A stretch of 64,000 nucleotides of DNA from Stomoxys calcitrans (lineage: Eukaryota; Arthropoda; Insecta; Diptera; Muscidae): the NCBI RefSeq assembly GCF_963082655.1, contig NC_081554.1, positions 190,698,437 through 190,762,436 on the forward strand, given 5' to 3'. Made by a program: the position numbers and the translations under genes. How positions within the stretch are numbered: position 1 is the first letter of the stretch; each line of letters starts with the position of its first letter. The notes under the pieces were generated by a model. That model saw only the letters and a program-made list of their open reading frames with translations. It made no database searches and had not been told where the DNA came from. This document shows, one piece after another, positions 53,881 to 64,000 of this stretch.

Positions 53881-55504
53881 TCTTATATATAAAATTCAAT
53901 TTGTGTTTGTTTGTCCCGTATTTTTAAATTTAAATTTTCGCAGATTGTGTAGGTTAGCCTGGAAGGAAACATAGGCTGTATAATTTTTTGATATCGGGAG
54001 GGGCGGACCCTCCCCCTTACCCCAAAAGTACTACCTAAAAATAAAAGTTGACCGATCGGGACAATATGGGATTCAAATGAAAGGTATTCCAGAGTAGAAT
54101 ACGAATTTCATAATAAAGGTTGGGTCCTAGTACCTGGGGGGTACCGCCCCAGCCCCAAAACGATTTCAAATAGGTTTATTTGACGATCATGACAATATGG
54201 GACTCAAATGAAAGGTATTCTGGAGTAGATTACGAATATGGTCAGGAAGTAAGAATAGGGTTTATAATTTGTTGATAACGGAACCAACCAAAATCAAAAG
54301 TGGACCGATAAAGACACTATGGGTATTAAATGAAAAATATTTGGGAGTATTAACGAATCTGGCATACAAATTCATGTCGAAGTATAGGGGGTCACCACAC
54401 CTCCCCACAAAAACGCCCAAAATGGACACATTAGCCAATCACGGATAAATGGGACTCGGTTTGTTTGTTCCGTATAGACTGAAAAACGGCAGAACCGATT
54501 TTCTCGAAATTATTGCATATTATGTAGGTTGGTCTGGAATTTTTCGATATCGGAAGGGGGACGGAACCTCCCTCTTATACGAAAAACACAAACCAAAATC
54601 AAAAGTGAGCCCATCAAAACAATATGGGTATCTAAAGAAAGGTATTGGAAGTAGCATACGAATATGGTATTAAAATTTGGGTCAAAGTACCCATTGGCCC
54701 GCCCCAACCCCAAAACTTCCCCAAACTCACATATTGGACGTTCATTTCAATATGGGACTCGAATGAAAGGTACGGGAGTAGATTTTGAATCTGGTATACA
54801 AAATCAGATCGTAGTATAGGGGGTCACGCCACCCCTCAAAAACGCAATTAAACCCATTATGACTATATGATACTTGGCTGAACCGATTTTTTTTAAATTT
54901 TCATAGATTGTGTACGTTGTCCTGGAAGGAAACATAGGCTTTATAATTTTTAGATATCGGGTGGAGGCGGACCCTCCCCCTTACCCCAAAAACGCCACAC
55001 ATATCCGAAAGTGGTCCGATGGGCACAATAAAGGTATTGGGTCCAAGTACCCAGCGGAATTTGGAAGTGCAGCACGAATTTGATACCCATATTTGAGCCG
55101 AACTGTCTGAGGTGCCATCCCTCCCCTAATGAGAACATTACCCTAAGGAAGAACATTTCCACCAGGAACCGTGAAGGGGCAAATTCTCACACATCAATGA
55201 GTGTTTTCCGATTTAGGTTAAAACTCAATGATAAGGGACTATTTTTAATAGCTGAGTACGAACGGCGTCCCGCAGTGCGACACCTCCTTGGGGAAAATCT
55301 TTTAAATGACCATGCGCGGCATTGTACTTCGCAAATGTCGCCAACCACAGCTTTGTCCGATGTTCTCGCTAGGATTAGAACGCTTTCAGGGTCATGTCTA
55401 CAATGGCACGAATTAAATATCCGCGTTAAGGGCGGAGTGTCCTCATCATAAAAAGATATAAGAGGGTTAAAAAAGGCGCAGCGGAGCGGGCCCGGTTCAG
55501 CTAG
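53881..55504 (+). mobile_element. Non-autonomous Helitron, 1624 bp, nested in copy S
   Basis: Canonical ends: TCTTATATATAAAATTC at the 5' end, and GCGGAGCGGGCCCGG followed by TTCAGCTAG at the 3' end (CTAG at 55501-55504). Inserted between A (53880) and T (55505) with no duplication, the Helitron rule. Internal loose repeats GGGACTCAAATGAAAGGTAT at about 54080, 54200 and 54750, each followed by GGAGTAGA-like sequence. No Rep/helicase coding. A SINE sits inside near the 3' end. Removal rejoins GACGCCA and TAAAATATATA, as in intact copies. Confidence 0.92.
55113..55430 (-). mobile_element. SINE inserted in the Helitron
   Basis: Minus strand: a decayed B-box region CGTTCTAATCCTAGCGAGAA (about 55390-55370), then GGTGTCGCACTGCGGGACG and CACTCATTGATGTGTGAGAA, ending near GTTCTTCCTTAGGGTAATG. 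The head is weaker than at 11.9 kb. Confidence 0.78.
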
Positions 55505-55858
55505 TAAAATATATATATATTCTTGATCGTCTCGAAATTCTGCTTCGAACTAGCCATGTCCGTCCGCCCGTCTGTCAAAATCACTATAGCGGTCGAACGC
55601 GTAGAGCTAGCCGCTTGAAATTCTGCACAGATACTAATATTGATGTAGGTCGTAGGGGATCGCATATGGGCCATATCGGTTCAGATTTGGATATAGCTCC
55701 CATATAAACCGATCTCCCTTACAAGCCGCTATTTTTTCCGATTTGGCTGAAATTTTCCATATAGTGTTCGGTTATGACTCTCAACAACTGCGCCAAGTAC
55801 GGTCCAATTCGGTCTACTAGCTCCCATATTTTAGCGAAATCCATGGTGGTGGGAGTTT
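55505..55858 (+). mobile_element. 153-bp HLE-like element, copy S, 3' part
   Basis: Resumes with TAAAATATATATATATTC, GTCCGTCCGCCCGTCTGTC and about two type-3 units, then ATCCATGGTGGTGGGAG at 55842-55858. The hairpin and ACTTGT terminus are missing, and copy T follows within 10 bases. Confidence 0.85.
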
Positions 55859-55865
55859 TTTAGAT

Positions 55866-57646
55866 TTTATACCCTCCACCATAAGATGGGGGGTATACTA
55901 ATTTCGTTATTCTGTTTGTAACTACTCGAAATATTCGTCTGAGACCCCATAAAGTATATATATTCTTGATCGTCGTGAAATTTTATGTCGATCTCGCCAT
56001 GTCCGTCCGTCTGTCTGTCGAAAGCACGCTAACTTCCGAAGGAGTAAAGCTAGGCGCTTGAAATTTTGCACAAATACTTCTTATTAGTGTAGGTCGGATG
56101 GTATTGTAAATGGGCCATATCGGTCCATGTTTTGATATAGCTGCCATATAAACCGATCTTGGGTCTTGACTTCTTGAGCCTCTAGAGTGCGCAATTCTTA
56201 TCCGATTGGGATGAAATTTTGCACGACGTGTTTTGTTATGACATCCAACAACTGTGCCAAGTATGGTTCAAATCGGTCCATAACCTGATATAGCTACCAT
56301 ATAAACCGATCTTGGGTCTTGACTTCTTGAGCCTCTAGAGTGCGCAATTCTTATCCGATTGGGATGAAATTTTGCACGACGTGTTTTGTTACGATATCCA
56401 ACAACTGTGCCAAGTATGGTTCAAATCGGTCCATAACCTGATATAGCTGCCATATAAACCGATCTTGGGTCTTGACTTCTTGAGCCTCTAGAGTGCGCAA
56501 TTCTTATCCAATTTGAATGAATTTTGGCACGTAGTATTTTGTTATGATATCCAACAACTGTGCCAAATATGGTTCAAATCGGTTCATAACCTGATATAGC
56601 TGCCATATAATCCGATCTGGGATCTTGACTTCTTGAGCCTCTAGAGGGCGCAATTCTTATCCAATTTGAATGAATTTTGGCACGTAGTATTTTGTTATGA
56701 TATCCAACAACTGTGCCAAATATGGTTCAAATCGGTTCATAACCTGATATAGCTGCCATATAAACCGATCTGGGATCTTGACTTCTTGAGCCTCTAGAGG
56801 TCGCAATTATTATCCGATTTGCCTGAAATTTTGTACGACGGATTCTCTCATGACCATTAACATACGTGTTTATTATGGTCTGAATCGGTTTATAGCCTGA
56901 TATAGCTCCCATATAAATCGATCTTGGGTCTTGACTTCTTGAGCCTCTAGAGTGCGCAATTCTTATCCGATTGGGATGAAATTTTGCACGACGTGTTTTG
57001 TTACGATATCCAACAACTGTGCCAAGTATGGTTCAAATCGGTCCATAACCTGATATAGCTGTCATATAAACCGACCTTGGGTCTTGACTTCTTGAGCCTC
57101 TAGAGGGCGCAATTCTTATCCAATTTGAATGAATTTTGGCACGTAGTATTTTGTTATGATATCCAACAACTGTGCCAAATATGGTTCAAATCGGTTCATA
57201 ACCTGATATAGCTGCCATATAAACCGATCTGGGATCTTGACTTCTTGAGCCTCTAGAGGTCGCAATTATTATCCGATTTGCCTGAAATTTTGTACGACGG
57301 ATTCTCTCATGACCATTAACATACGTGTTTATTATGGTCTGAATCGGTTTATAGCCTGATATAGCTCCCATATAAATCGATCTCTCTATTTTACTTCTTG
57401 AGCCCACAAAGGGCGCAATTCTTATTCGAATTGGCTGACTGTGTAAAATACACAGGTCTCCAACATATAATTTAATTGTGGTCCAAACCGGACCATATCT
57501 TGATATCGCTCTAATAGCAGAGCAAATCTTTTCTTATATCCTTTTTTTGCCTAAGAAGAGATGCCGGGAAAAGAACTCGACATATGCGATCCATGGTGGA
57601 GGGTATATAAGATTCGGCCCGGCCGAACTTAGCACTCTTTTACTTG
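55866..57646 (+). mobile_element. 153-bp HLE-like element, copy T (complete, type 1, longest regular array)
   Basis: TATACCCTCCACCATAAGATG start; GGGTCTTGAC marker at 56161, 56314 and 56467 (153-bp steps), about eight units. A block of roughly 450 bp (56460-56925) is repeated almost exactly at about 56910-57390, so the array grew by multi-unit duplication. ATCCATGGTGGAGGGTATAT at about 57590, hairpin TTCGGCCCGGCCGAAC, end CTCTTTTACTTG. Confidence 0.9.
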
Positions 57647-58417
57647 TTTTTTTTTTTAAATTTACTCTTCAAATTCCACAGCATGTTGATGTTTTTGTCC
57701 CTTAAATGGTTTATTCGTTGATTATTTGACTTAAGCTGTAATTCATTCATGTCGAATAACGTCACTGAAACATCTACCTACTATTATTACTCTACACAGA
57801 CATTTGTCCTTTGAACCCTTGTCAGAATTATGGTTGACAGTTTCATAGCAAGGATATCAATGGTAGCCTGGATAGCATTTTTCCCATACTGATTCATTTC
57901 AGGTGTTTTAATAGAGTTTTTCCCCCCCTAAAAAGCAAAAACACATAAAGTTAAATAAAATAATTTCACATTCACCATGCTATTTTGTACCTTTAACTTT
58001 TTTGTCCTTTTTGCTGTTGACCTACAATTTAATAAAAATGTTTCCATCAGAGATCATCAAATGCGAAACATTTCGTCTTTTTGGGCTATTTTTGCTATTG
58101 CCTTTATGGCGCTTGGGAAAATGTCAAGCGAAATTTATTTTATGAGAATTTTTCAATGATTTATTATTTGAGGGCACAAAATGGGATTGTGTTTGGAAGG
58201 CTTTAAGGTCTTATTGGGTATAAATAAAGGATGGCAAGGATAAGCTTGTAAATGATTTGTTAAACTTTAAGGATAATGTAAATATTATAACGATTTCATA
58301 GCATGAAGGAATTTTGTCCTTATATCCTTCTCCATGTATGCGATTTGGAATCTTATATTGGTTAAATAAACTAAAATTTTCATTCGCTAGCATTTAAAAT
58401 TTCATATAAAGATTGCA
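57647..58417. other. Unassigned spacer
   Basis: No gene or shared repeat recognised. Confidence 0.4.
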
Positions 58418-58726
58418 GTCCAACAATATTGGCCAGGCAGGTAATGGCACCTTACATTTCCGACACGCTATACCACCACTACAGCTCATCGCGGGGGCTC
58501 TTGACAGCTGGTTTTCACCCCTGTCACGATACACCCCTCCATAACCAACCTGAATGCCACGGACTCCTCCATAACATACCAAATTGACGCTAAGCTAAGT
58601 GAAGCGGACGTACCGTTGACGTTAGGAAGTCCACAACACAGATACCCCGGCCTCAGAACGTACCACAATCTGACCTCGCCGATGCACGATTACAGAAGAT
58701 GCCAACCTTCCAGTCAAATAAGGTTG
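58418..58726 (+). repeat. Unclassified 300-bp dispersed repeat, copy 1
   Basis: AGCTGGTTTTCACCCCTG, ACCAACCTGAATGCC, CGGACTCCTCCAT and AAGATGCCAACCTTCCAGTC are shared in order and orientation with 60776-61066. GC-richer than its surroundings. No coding frame is conserved between the copies. Confidence 0.85.
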
Positions 58727-58989
58727 AACAAAAATGTTCTCAGTTAATTCCACAAAGGATAACAATAATAGATTTTGTCTAGCTACTAAAAATAAATGTT
58801 GCTCAACTTGGTAATATTAACTAGCGATACCGAAAACAACAAAATTTGTCCTTAGGATGGCGAAGAAGGTGATATTAACAACGAACTTACCACCCACCCA
58901 CTAGAGTGGTAGGTGAAATCAACAAAAATAGACTACTATTGTTGAAAGTTTTAACATAGAAAGAAAACATTGAAAGTGGGTAAAGTAAG

Positions 58990-59937
58990 CTTGGCTAAAT
59001 AAGGCTAAATAGGAAAACTGAAATTCAGCCTGGCTGAATAAGGTTTTCCCATAGGAAAACTGCAATTCAGCCTGGCTGAATAAGGTTTTCCCATAGGAAA
59101 ACTGCAATTCAGACTGGCTGAATAAGGTTTTCCCATAGGAAAACTGCAATTCAGCCTGGCTGAATAAGGTTTTCCCATAGGAAAACTGCAATTCAGCCTG
59201 GCTGAATAAGGTTTTCCCATAGGAAAACTGCAATTCAGCCTGGCTGAATAAGGTTTTCCCATAGGAAAACTGCAATTCAGCCTGGCTGAATAAGGTTTTC
59301 CCATAGGAAAACTGCAATTCAGCCTGGCTGAATAAGGTTTTCCCATAGGAAAACTGCAATTCAGCCTGGCTGAATAAGGTTTTCCCATAGGAAAACTGCA
59401 ATTCAGCCTGGCTGAATAAGGTTTTCCCATAGGAAAACTGAAATTCAGCCTGGCTGAATAAGGTTTTCCCATAGGAAAACTGAAATTCAGCCAAGCTGAA
59501 ATTCAGCCAGGCTGAATAAGGTTTTCCCATAGGAAAACTGAAATTCAGCCAGGCTGAATAAGGTTTTCCCATAGGAAAACTGAAATTCAGCCAGGCTGAA
59601 TAAGGTTTTCCCATAGGAAAACTGAAATTCAGCCAGGCTGAATAAGGTTTTCCCATAGGAAAACTGAAATTCAGCCTGGCTGAATAAGGTTTTCCCATAG
59701 GAAAACTGAAATTCAGCCTGGCTGAATAAGGTTTTCCCATAGGAAAACTGAAATTCAGCCTGGCTGAATAAGGTTTTCCCATAGGAAAACTGAAATTCAG
59801 CCTGGCTAAATAAGGTTTTCCCATAGGAAAACTGAAATTCAGCCTGGCTGAATAAGGTTATCCCATAGGAAAACTGAAATTCAGCCTGGCTGAATAAGGT
59901 TTTCTGATAGTAAATAAGGTTTTCCGATAGTAAAACT
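58990..59937. repeat. 42-bp satellite array, about 22 units
   Basis: Unit GGTTTTCCCATAGGAAAACT plus GCAATTCAGC and CTGGCTGAATAA. GG starts at 59042 and every 42 bases to 59462, then from 59520 every 42 bases to 59898. A 16-bp partial repeat at about 59492-59507 breaks the phase. Each unit holds two dyads: GTTTTCC/GGAAAAC and ATTCAGCC/GGCTGAAT around a single T or A. Left units mostly carry GCAATTC, right units GAAATTC. Frames on the minus strand stay open because 42 is divisible by three; this is not a gene. Confidence 0.97.
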
Positions 59938-59977
59938 GAGTATTTTTTTAATATTTATATTTTTTTTTTTAATTTTT

Positions 59978-60721
59978 ATACCCAACACCATAGGATGGGG
60001 GTGTACTAATCTAGTCATTCCGTTTGTAGCACCTCGAAATATTGTTCTGCGACCCCATAAAGTATATATTCTTCATCGTCTCCAAATTCTGCTTCGAACT
60101 AGTCATGTCAGTTCGCCCGTCTATCGAATCACTATAGCGATCGAACGCGTAAAGCTAGCAGCTGAAATATTGCAATATATACTTCTTACTGATGTGGGTC
60201 GTTGTGATTTGCAAATGGGCTGTATCGGTTCAGAATTCTTAAGCCCTTAGAAACTCAATGGAACAATGACTTGTGTTATAACTTTCAACATCCATGGCAA
60301 GTCTCGTCCAATTCGGTCTATAAACAGATATAGCCCCCTTAAAAAGCGGACCCCGATTTGACTTTTTGAGCCCTTAGAATTCTAAATTTTCATCCGATTT
60401 GTCAGAAATTTGGAACAAAGACTTAAGTATAAACAGGTATAGCCCCCATATAAACCGATGCCCAGACTTGAGGTTTTGAGTCCTTAGAAGCCTTAATTTT
60501 CATCCAATTTAGCTAAAATTCCTATCTTATGACTTATAACATTCATGCCAAGTTTTATCCGAATCGGTCAATATTGTGATATATGCCACCCCTTATCCCG
60601 ATATGACTCCTTAAGACCAAAATAATTCAAAAACAAACTCAGTTAATAATGATACATTTTTAGCGGAATGTCGGTGGTTACCCAAGATTCGGCCAGACCG
60701 AACTTAGCACGCTTTTACTTG
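59978..60721 (+). mobile_element. 153-bp HLE-like element, copy U (short, decayed units)
   Basis: TATACCCAACACCATAGGATG start, core with AGTTCGCCCGTCTATCGAAT, three decayed units, GTCGGTGGTTACCCAAG, hairpin TTCGGCCAGACCGAAC, end GCTTTTACTTG. Confidence 0.82.
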
Positions 60722-60775
60722 TTAGTAAAAATTTCTGATCCTAATTTGCTTTTAAAAATTAATAAAAGATTGAGG

Positions 60776-61066
60776 TCCAACCATATTGGCTGGGCTGGCA
60801 GTGGCACCACACTCCGGTATGCTATCCCACTACTGCTTACCGCGGGGACTCTTGGCTGCTGGTTTTCACCCCTGGCCCGTTGCACCCCTCCTTAGCCAAC
60901 CTGAATGCCTCGGACTCCTCCATGGCACCCATATTGACGGCAAGCTTAGTGCGGACGTTCCGTCAACGTTAGGAAATCCATCACACAGAACCCCCAGCCT
61001 CAGACCATCCCACAATCCGACTTCGCAGAAGCGCGATTACTGAAGATGCCAACCTTCCAGTCGGAG
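60776..61066 (+). repeat. Unclassified 300-bp dispersed repeat, copy 2
   Basis: Starts GTCCAACCATATTGGCTGGG and ends CAACCTTCCAGTCGG; same order of blocks as 58418-58726. The pair brackets the satellite and copy U. Confidence 0.85.
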
Positions 61067-61486
61067 TTTGGTAAGGCAGTTATTAGTTTAAGCAGCAATG
61101 AGGCCCGCTGTCACATCGAAAAACACACACACAAGTCTAAAAATAGATTGTGTTCAGTCAGCTATAGCAGGCAGCTCAAGCAAACCACCATTGGGCTCTA
61201 CTTTCTGTTTTGTTGATGTCAAACACACAGAGGCACACATAAAAACTACATTCGCTGAACCTACTGTTGTTGCACACACTGAAGGCGCTACAGCTCTTTG
61301 AGTGAAATTAGAAGTGAGAAATAACAACAACCTAATTCACATATTTATGCACCTAAGCTGTTTTCTAAAAGGCAAAATGATTACATATATTATAGAACTC
61401 TACAAAATTTGCAGAGAAAATTGAAGATTTTTTTTTTTATTTTATTATTTTATAAAAAGTATAATTTTATGTGTAGAAATCTGTCT
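61067..61486. other. Unassigned spacer
   Basis: No gene recognised; a T-rich run starts near 61428. Confidence 0.4.
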
Positions 61487-61680
61487 TTTTTTTTGTCAAA
61501 ATTTAAATTTCTCAATGTTTTGTAAAAATTTTAATTTTTTCAATATTTTTTAAAAATTTAAATTTTTTCAATATTGTGTTGATATTTTAATTTTTTTAAT
61601 AATTCGTCGAAATTTTAATTTTTTCAATATTTAGTCAAAATTTTAATTTTTTCAATATTTTGTAAACATTTTTTTTATCA
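61487..61680. repeat. 28-bp AT-rich satellite, about 6-7 units
   Basis: CAATATTTTG-type marker at 61513, 61541, 61569, 61597, 61625 and 61653, exactly 28 bases apart, separated by AAATTTTAATTTTTT. Units differ at several positions, but the period is unbroken. Confidence 0.88.
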
Positions 61681-62161
61681 TTTTTTTAATGAATTTTGAT
61701 ATATTGAAAATTTTGCTATTATTTAAAATTTTATTTTTATAAAAATGTTGTCAAATTTTATCTTGATTATTATTTGAAGAAAAATTTTTCAAGATTTATG
61801 GCCATTTTAGAGTAAATATGGACACAATTTTATTTTTATATATTTTCTTAACTTTTTGGCCTACAGTTTTGGTTTTGGTTTCTATTATGCATGCGACGTA
61901 TGACCATTATCTAGTATATCTTTCCTAGAAAGCGAATCTTACGATTTAACTTCTTATAAGCACTTACAGTTCTTAATTCTTATCCCATTAGCTATGATTC
62001 TGCATAATGATAACGGCTTTGGCTTCTGATTATTATGTTAAAATTCTTAAAGGCAGTAAATAAATCAAATATTAGCCCCATCGCGTTGTTTTACTTGTTT
62101 ACATAAATTCAGTTTTTTAAATGAAAAAAAAAAAAATAATTTTAAAAAGAAACGCTTTTCC
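61681..62161. other. AT-rich spacer
   Basis: No gene recognised; an A13 run lies at 62124-62136. Confidence 0.4.
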
Positions 62162-62233
62162 AGGTTCTACCGAGATTTGAACTCGGATCGCTGGATTCAA
62201 AGTCCAGAGTGCTAACCATTACACCATAGAACC
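62162..62233 (-). tRNA. tRNA-Gln (anticodon TTG)
   Basis: Same 72-nt body, 15 kb from the next copy. T5 (plus-strand 62144-62148) starts 13 bases past the 3' end. The 5' flank reads TTAAGC before GGTT on the minus strand, as at 32635, which hints at a shared origin of these two copies. Confidence 0.97.
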
Positions 62234-62552
62234 GCTTAACGGACTCGCAGCAAATTAACAGTTTTTTTCGATTGCTCTCTTTGTTTCATACAGCCCGAGA
62301 GCATTAAACGATAAATCTCTCTCACTGCCAACACACACAACACAGCACCACACAACGGCAGCTGTTTGGTAGTTGGTAGAAAGTGAATGCCCCTTGGCTA
62401 GATCGTTTGAGATAACAACAAAAACATCAACATTCACACAAGGGATGGAAAAGTCAGTACTTAGGTACTTTTTCACTTACTGAAGTACCGTAGTGCCCCC
62501 ACAGTCAAGTTAATACAATTTATTACGAAAATTTTTCATTTTTAAATGAGTT
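62234..62552. other. Unassigned spacer
   Basis: No gene or shared repeat recognised. Confidence 0.4.
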
Positions 62553-62676
62553 TAAAACCCCGTTTACACTGCCCATTAAATCCGGGTTTAAGGCTCTCGT
62601 CAGCTAATTTTATAAAGGGAAAACAAAGAATCGAGCCATTAAATCCGGATTTAAAGAGCATTATAAACAGGGTTTA
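62553..62676. mobile_element. TIR element (MITE-like), 124 bp
   Basis: Left TAAAACCCCGTTTACACTGC... and right ...GCATTATAAACAGGGTTTA form inverted repeats of about 45 bp that include ATTAAATCCGG. A relative lies at 29936-30015. Confidence 0.75.
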
Positions 62677-62760
62677 AATTGAACCACAGACAAAAACTAG
62701 AAAGAAAAATCATCGACTCTTTTAATAGGCATCAAATACAAAGATAAGAGTTAAACGAAA

Positions 62761-63586
62761 ACAAGTAATAAGGCATTCAATTCGGGCGTGCCGAACTTTG
62801 GATACCCACCACCTCGGGTATATATATAAACTCCCTTTGATTGCAATCCCGTGAAAATTGGATAACTTATGTATCCAAATTCGGCACGTACATTGAGTGG
62901 TCTAATAAATATAAGTCACTGTGGAATTTTGTATTTCAAATTTCAACAAAAACGTGTAATAAATACAGCTTTTATGACCTTAAGACCCTTAACCGGCATT
63001 TCGGTCTATATTATAGCTTTATCTAAATACAGTCCGGTTTGAACCATACTAAAGTCGGATGTGTTGGAAAGCGTAAAACTGCTCACTGTTTCAAATTTTA
63101 GCGAAATCGGTTAAAAAATAAAACTTTTATGGGCTTCATACCCTATTATCGAGAAATCGGTTTATATAACAGCCATATGTAAATATAGACCGATCTGAAC
63201 CATATTTGGGTCCTAAATTGGGAGGCGTAAAACTACTCACTGTTTCAAATTTCAGCGAAATCGGATAAAAAGTAAAGCATTAATGGGCATTAGACCCTTT
63301 ATCGGCAGATCGGTCTATATAGAAGCTATATCCAAATTTGGATTTATTTAACCCGTTCAAGAACTTAACCAGCGTTCGTCAAAAAGACGTATCTGTGCCA
63401 AATTTCAGATCAATATCTTCATTTTTGAAGGCTGAAGAGTGATTACAACAGAGGGACGGACAGTCACACGGACATCGTTAAATCGTTTTAGAATTTTACG
63501 ACGATCGGACGACGGAAATTGATATTCGATGTGTTGCAAACAAAATGACTAAATAAATATACCCCCTATCGAACGGTGGGTATAAA
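62761..63586 (-). mobile_element. 153-bp HLE-like element, copy V (type 2, complete but decayed)
   Basis: ACAAGTAATAAGGCATTCAA, hairpin TTCGGGCGTGCCGAAC, TACCCACCACCTCGGG, four decayed type-2 units, core AGGGACGGACAGTCACACGG at about 63453, end CGAACGGTGGGTATAA. Confidence 0.8.
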
Positions 63587-63654
63587 AATCAAGTGAAGAA
63601 AGAATTTGAAAGGAACTGTGTCTGAACAATGAATATGATTTAGCTTGTTTTCAA

Positions 63655-64000
63655 TTTCAACGATGTTCGAGCTATATCTAAATAAATCTGAACCGATTTC
63701 AACCAAGGTAATAGAAGCTTCTAAAGATGTTCAACGGCTTTTCACCAAAAACTTTTTCGGCAGGAAGAACAAATAACATAGTTACAATATGGGAGCTGTA
63801 TCCTTTAATAGATCGATTCAGACCATATTGGACACTATGATGAAGGTCATGGGAGAAGCCGTTGTACAAAATTTCTGCCAAATTGGATAACAATTGCGCC
63901 TTCTAAAGGCTTAAGAAGTCAAGATCCAAGATTGGTTTATATGGCGACTATATCGAAACATGGACCGATATGGCCCATTTATAATCCCAAACGATTTACC
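63655..64000 (-). mobile_element. 153-bp HLE-like element, copy W (runs off the window)
   Basis: Type-1 units: GATCGATTCAGACCATATTG, GCCTTCTAAAGGCTTAAGAA, GATTGGTTTATATGGCGACT, then the pre-core CATGGACCGATATGGCCC. The 3' end is missing; the 5' end lies beyond 64000. Confidence 0.78.

Noticed and set aside
58919..59824. 301-codon open frame on the minus strand with a 14-residue repeat
   Set aside because: It is a by-product of the 42-bp satellite. A second overlapping frame is also open, and the repeat peptide switches frame at a 16-bp insertion.
58990..59937. CRISPR-like array
   Set aside because: Repeats are directly adjacent without unique spacers, there are no cas genes, and the context is eukaryotic.

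Overview
This window reads as non-coding, repeat-saturated nuclear DNA of a higher fly, most likely a calyptrate (muscoid) dipteran. The base composition is AT-rich. The dominant repeats carry (GTCY)n and (TA)n tracts around a conserved core, as in the dipteran mini-me elements. There are RTE- and R1/Jockey-like retrotransposon fragments, tRNA-derived SINEs, mariner and hAT MITEs, a Helitron with canonical ends, and standard eukaryotic tRNA genes with internal A and B boxes. I see no convincing host protein-coding gene on either strand; the species assignment is inference.

The only genes that look functional are tRNA-Gln genes. Eleven intact 72-nt copies lie at 18322(+), 28332(-), 28616(-), 32635(-), 33588(-), 37856(-), 40151(-), 40742(-), 46686(+), 47044(-) and 62162(-). 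A twelfth copy at 41047(-) is broken by a small inversion plus insertion. Nine intact copies have anticodon TTG; the neighbouring pair at 40151 and 40742 has CTG. Eight of the twelve loci fall within 12.8 kb (28.3-41.1 kb).

The bulk repeat is a family of about 23 complete or partial elements covering roughly one third of the window. I call it the 153-bp HLE-like family. Each complete copy has a 15-bp subterminal inverted repeat (TATACCCTCCACCAT), a (GTCY)n/(TA)n core near one end, an array of units with a constant 153-bp period, and a GGCC-rich hairpin about 20 bases from the other end, followed by ACTTGT. This architecture resembles Helitron-like DINE-1/DINE-TR elements. Three diverged unit types share the period. 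I give the hairpin end as the 3' end.

Layout: 0.3-7.5 kb, HLE-like copies with a transposase fossil and a gag-like fossil. 7.7-12 kb, an RTE pseudogene, an R1-like fragment, a TATCGATA-rich fold-back and two inverted SINEs. 12-17.6 kb, large composite HLE-like copies, one interrupted by an RTE insertion and a mariner MITE. 18-26 kb, the first tRNA, more HLE-like copies and transposase fossils. 26-41 kb, the main tRNA-Gln cluster with SINEs, MITEs and R1-like debris. 41.6-46 kb, a decayed R1-like RNase H region and MITEs. 46.7-57.6 kb, two tRNAs, then stacked HLE-like copies, one split by a 1.6-kb Helitron. 58.4-62 kb, a 42-bp satellite bracketed by two copies of an unclassified repeat, then a 28-bp AT satellite. 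62-64 kb, the last tRNA and HLE-like copies running off the end.

Nothing in the window forms a pathway. The tRNA genes act independently as Pol III units. The rest is a nested record of transposition useful for relative dating: Helitron, RTE and MITEs inserted into HLE-like copies, a hAT MITE inside an R1 fossil, and SINEs inside the Helitron and beside the fold-back.
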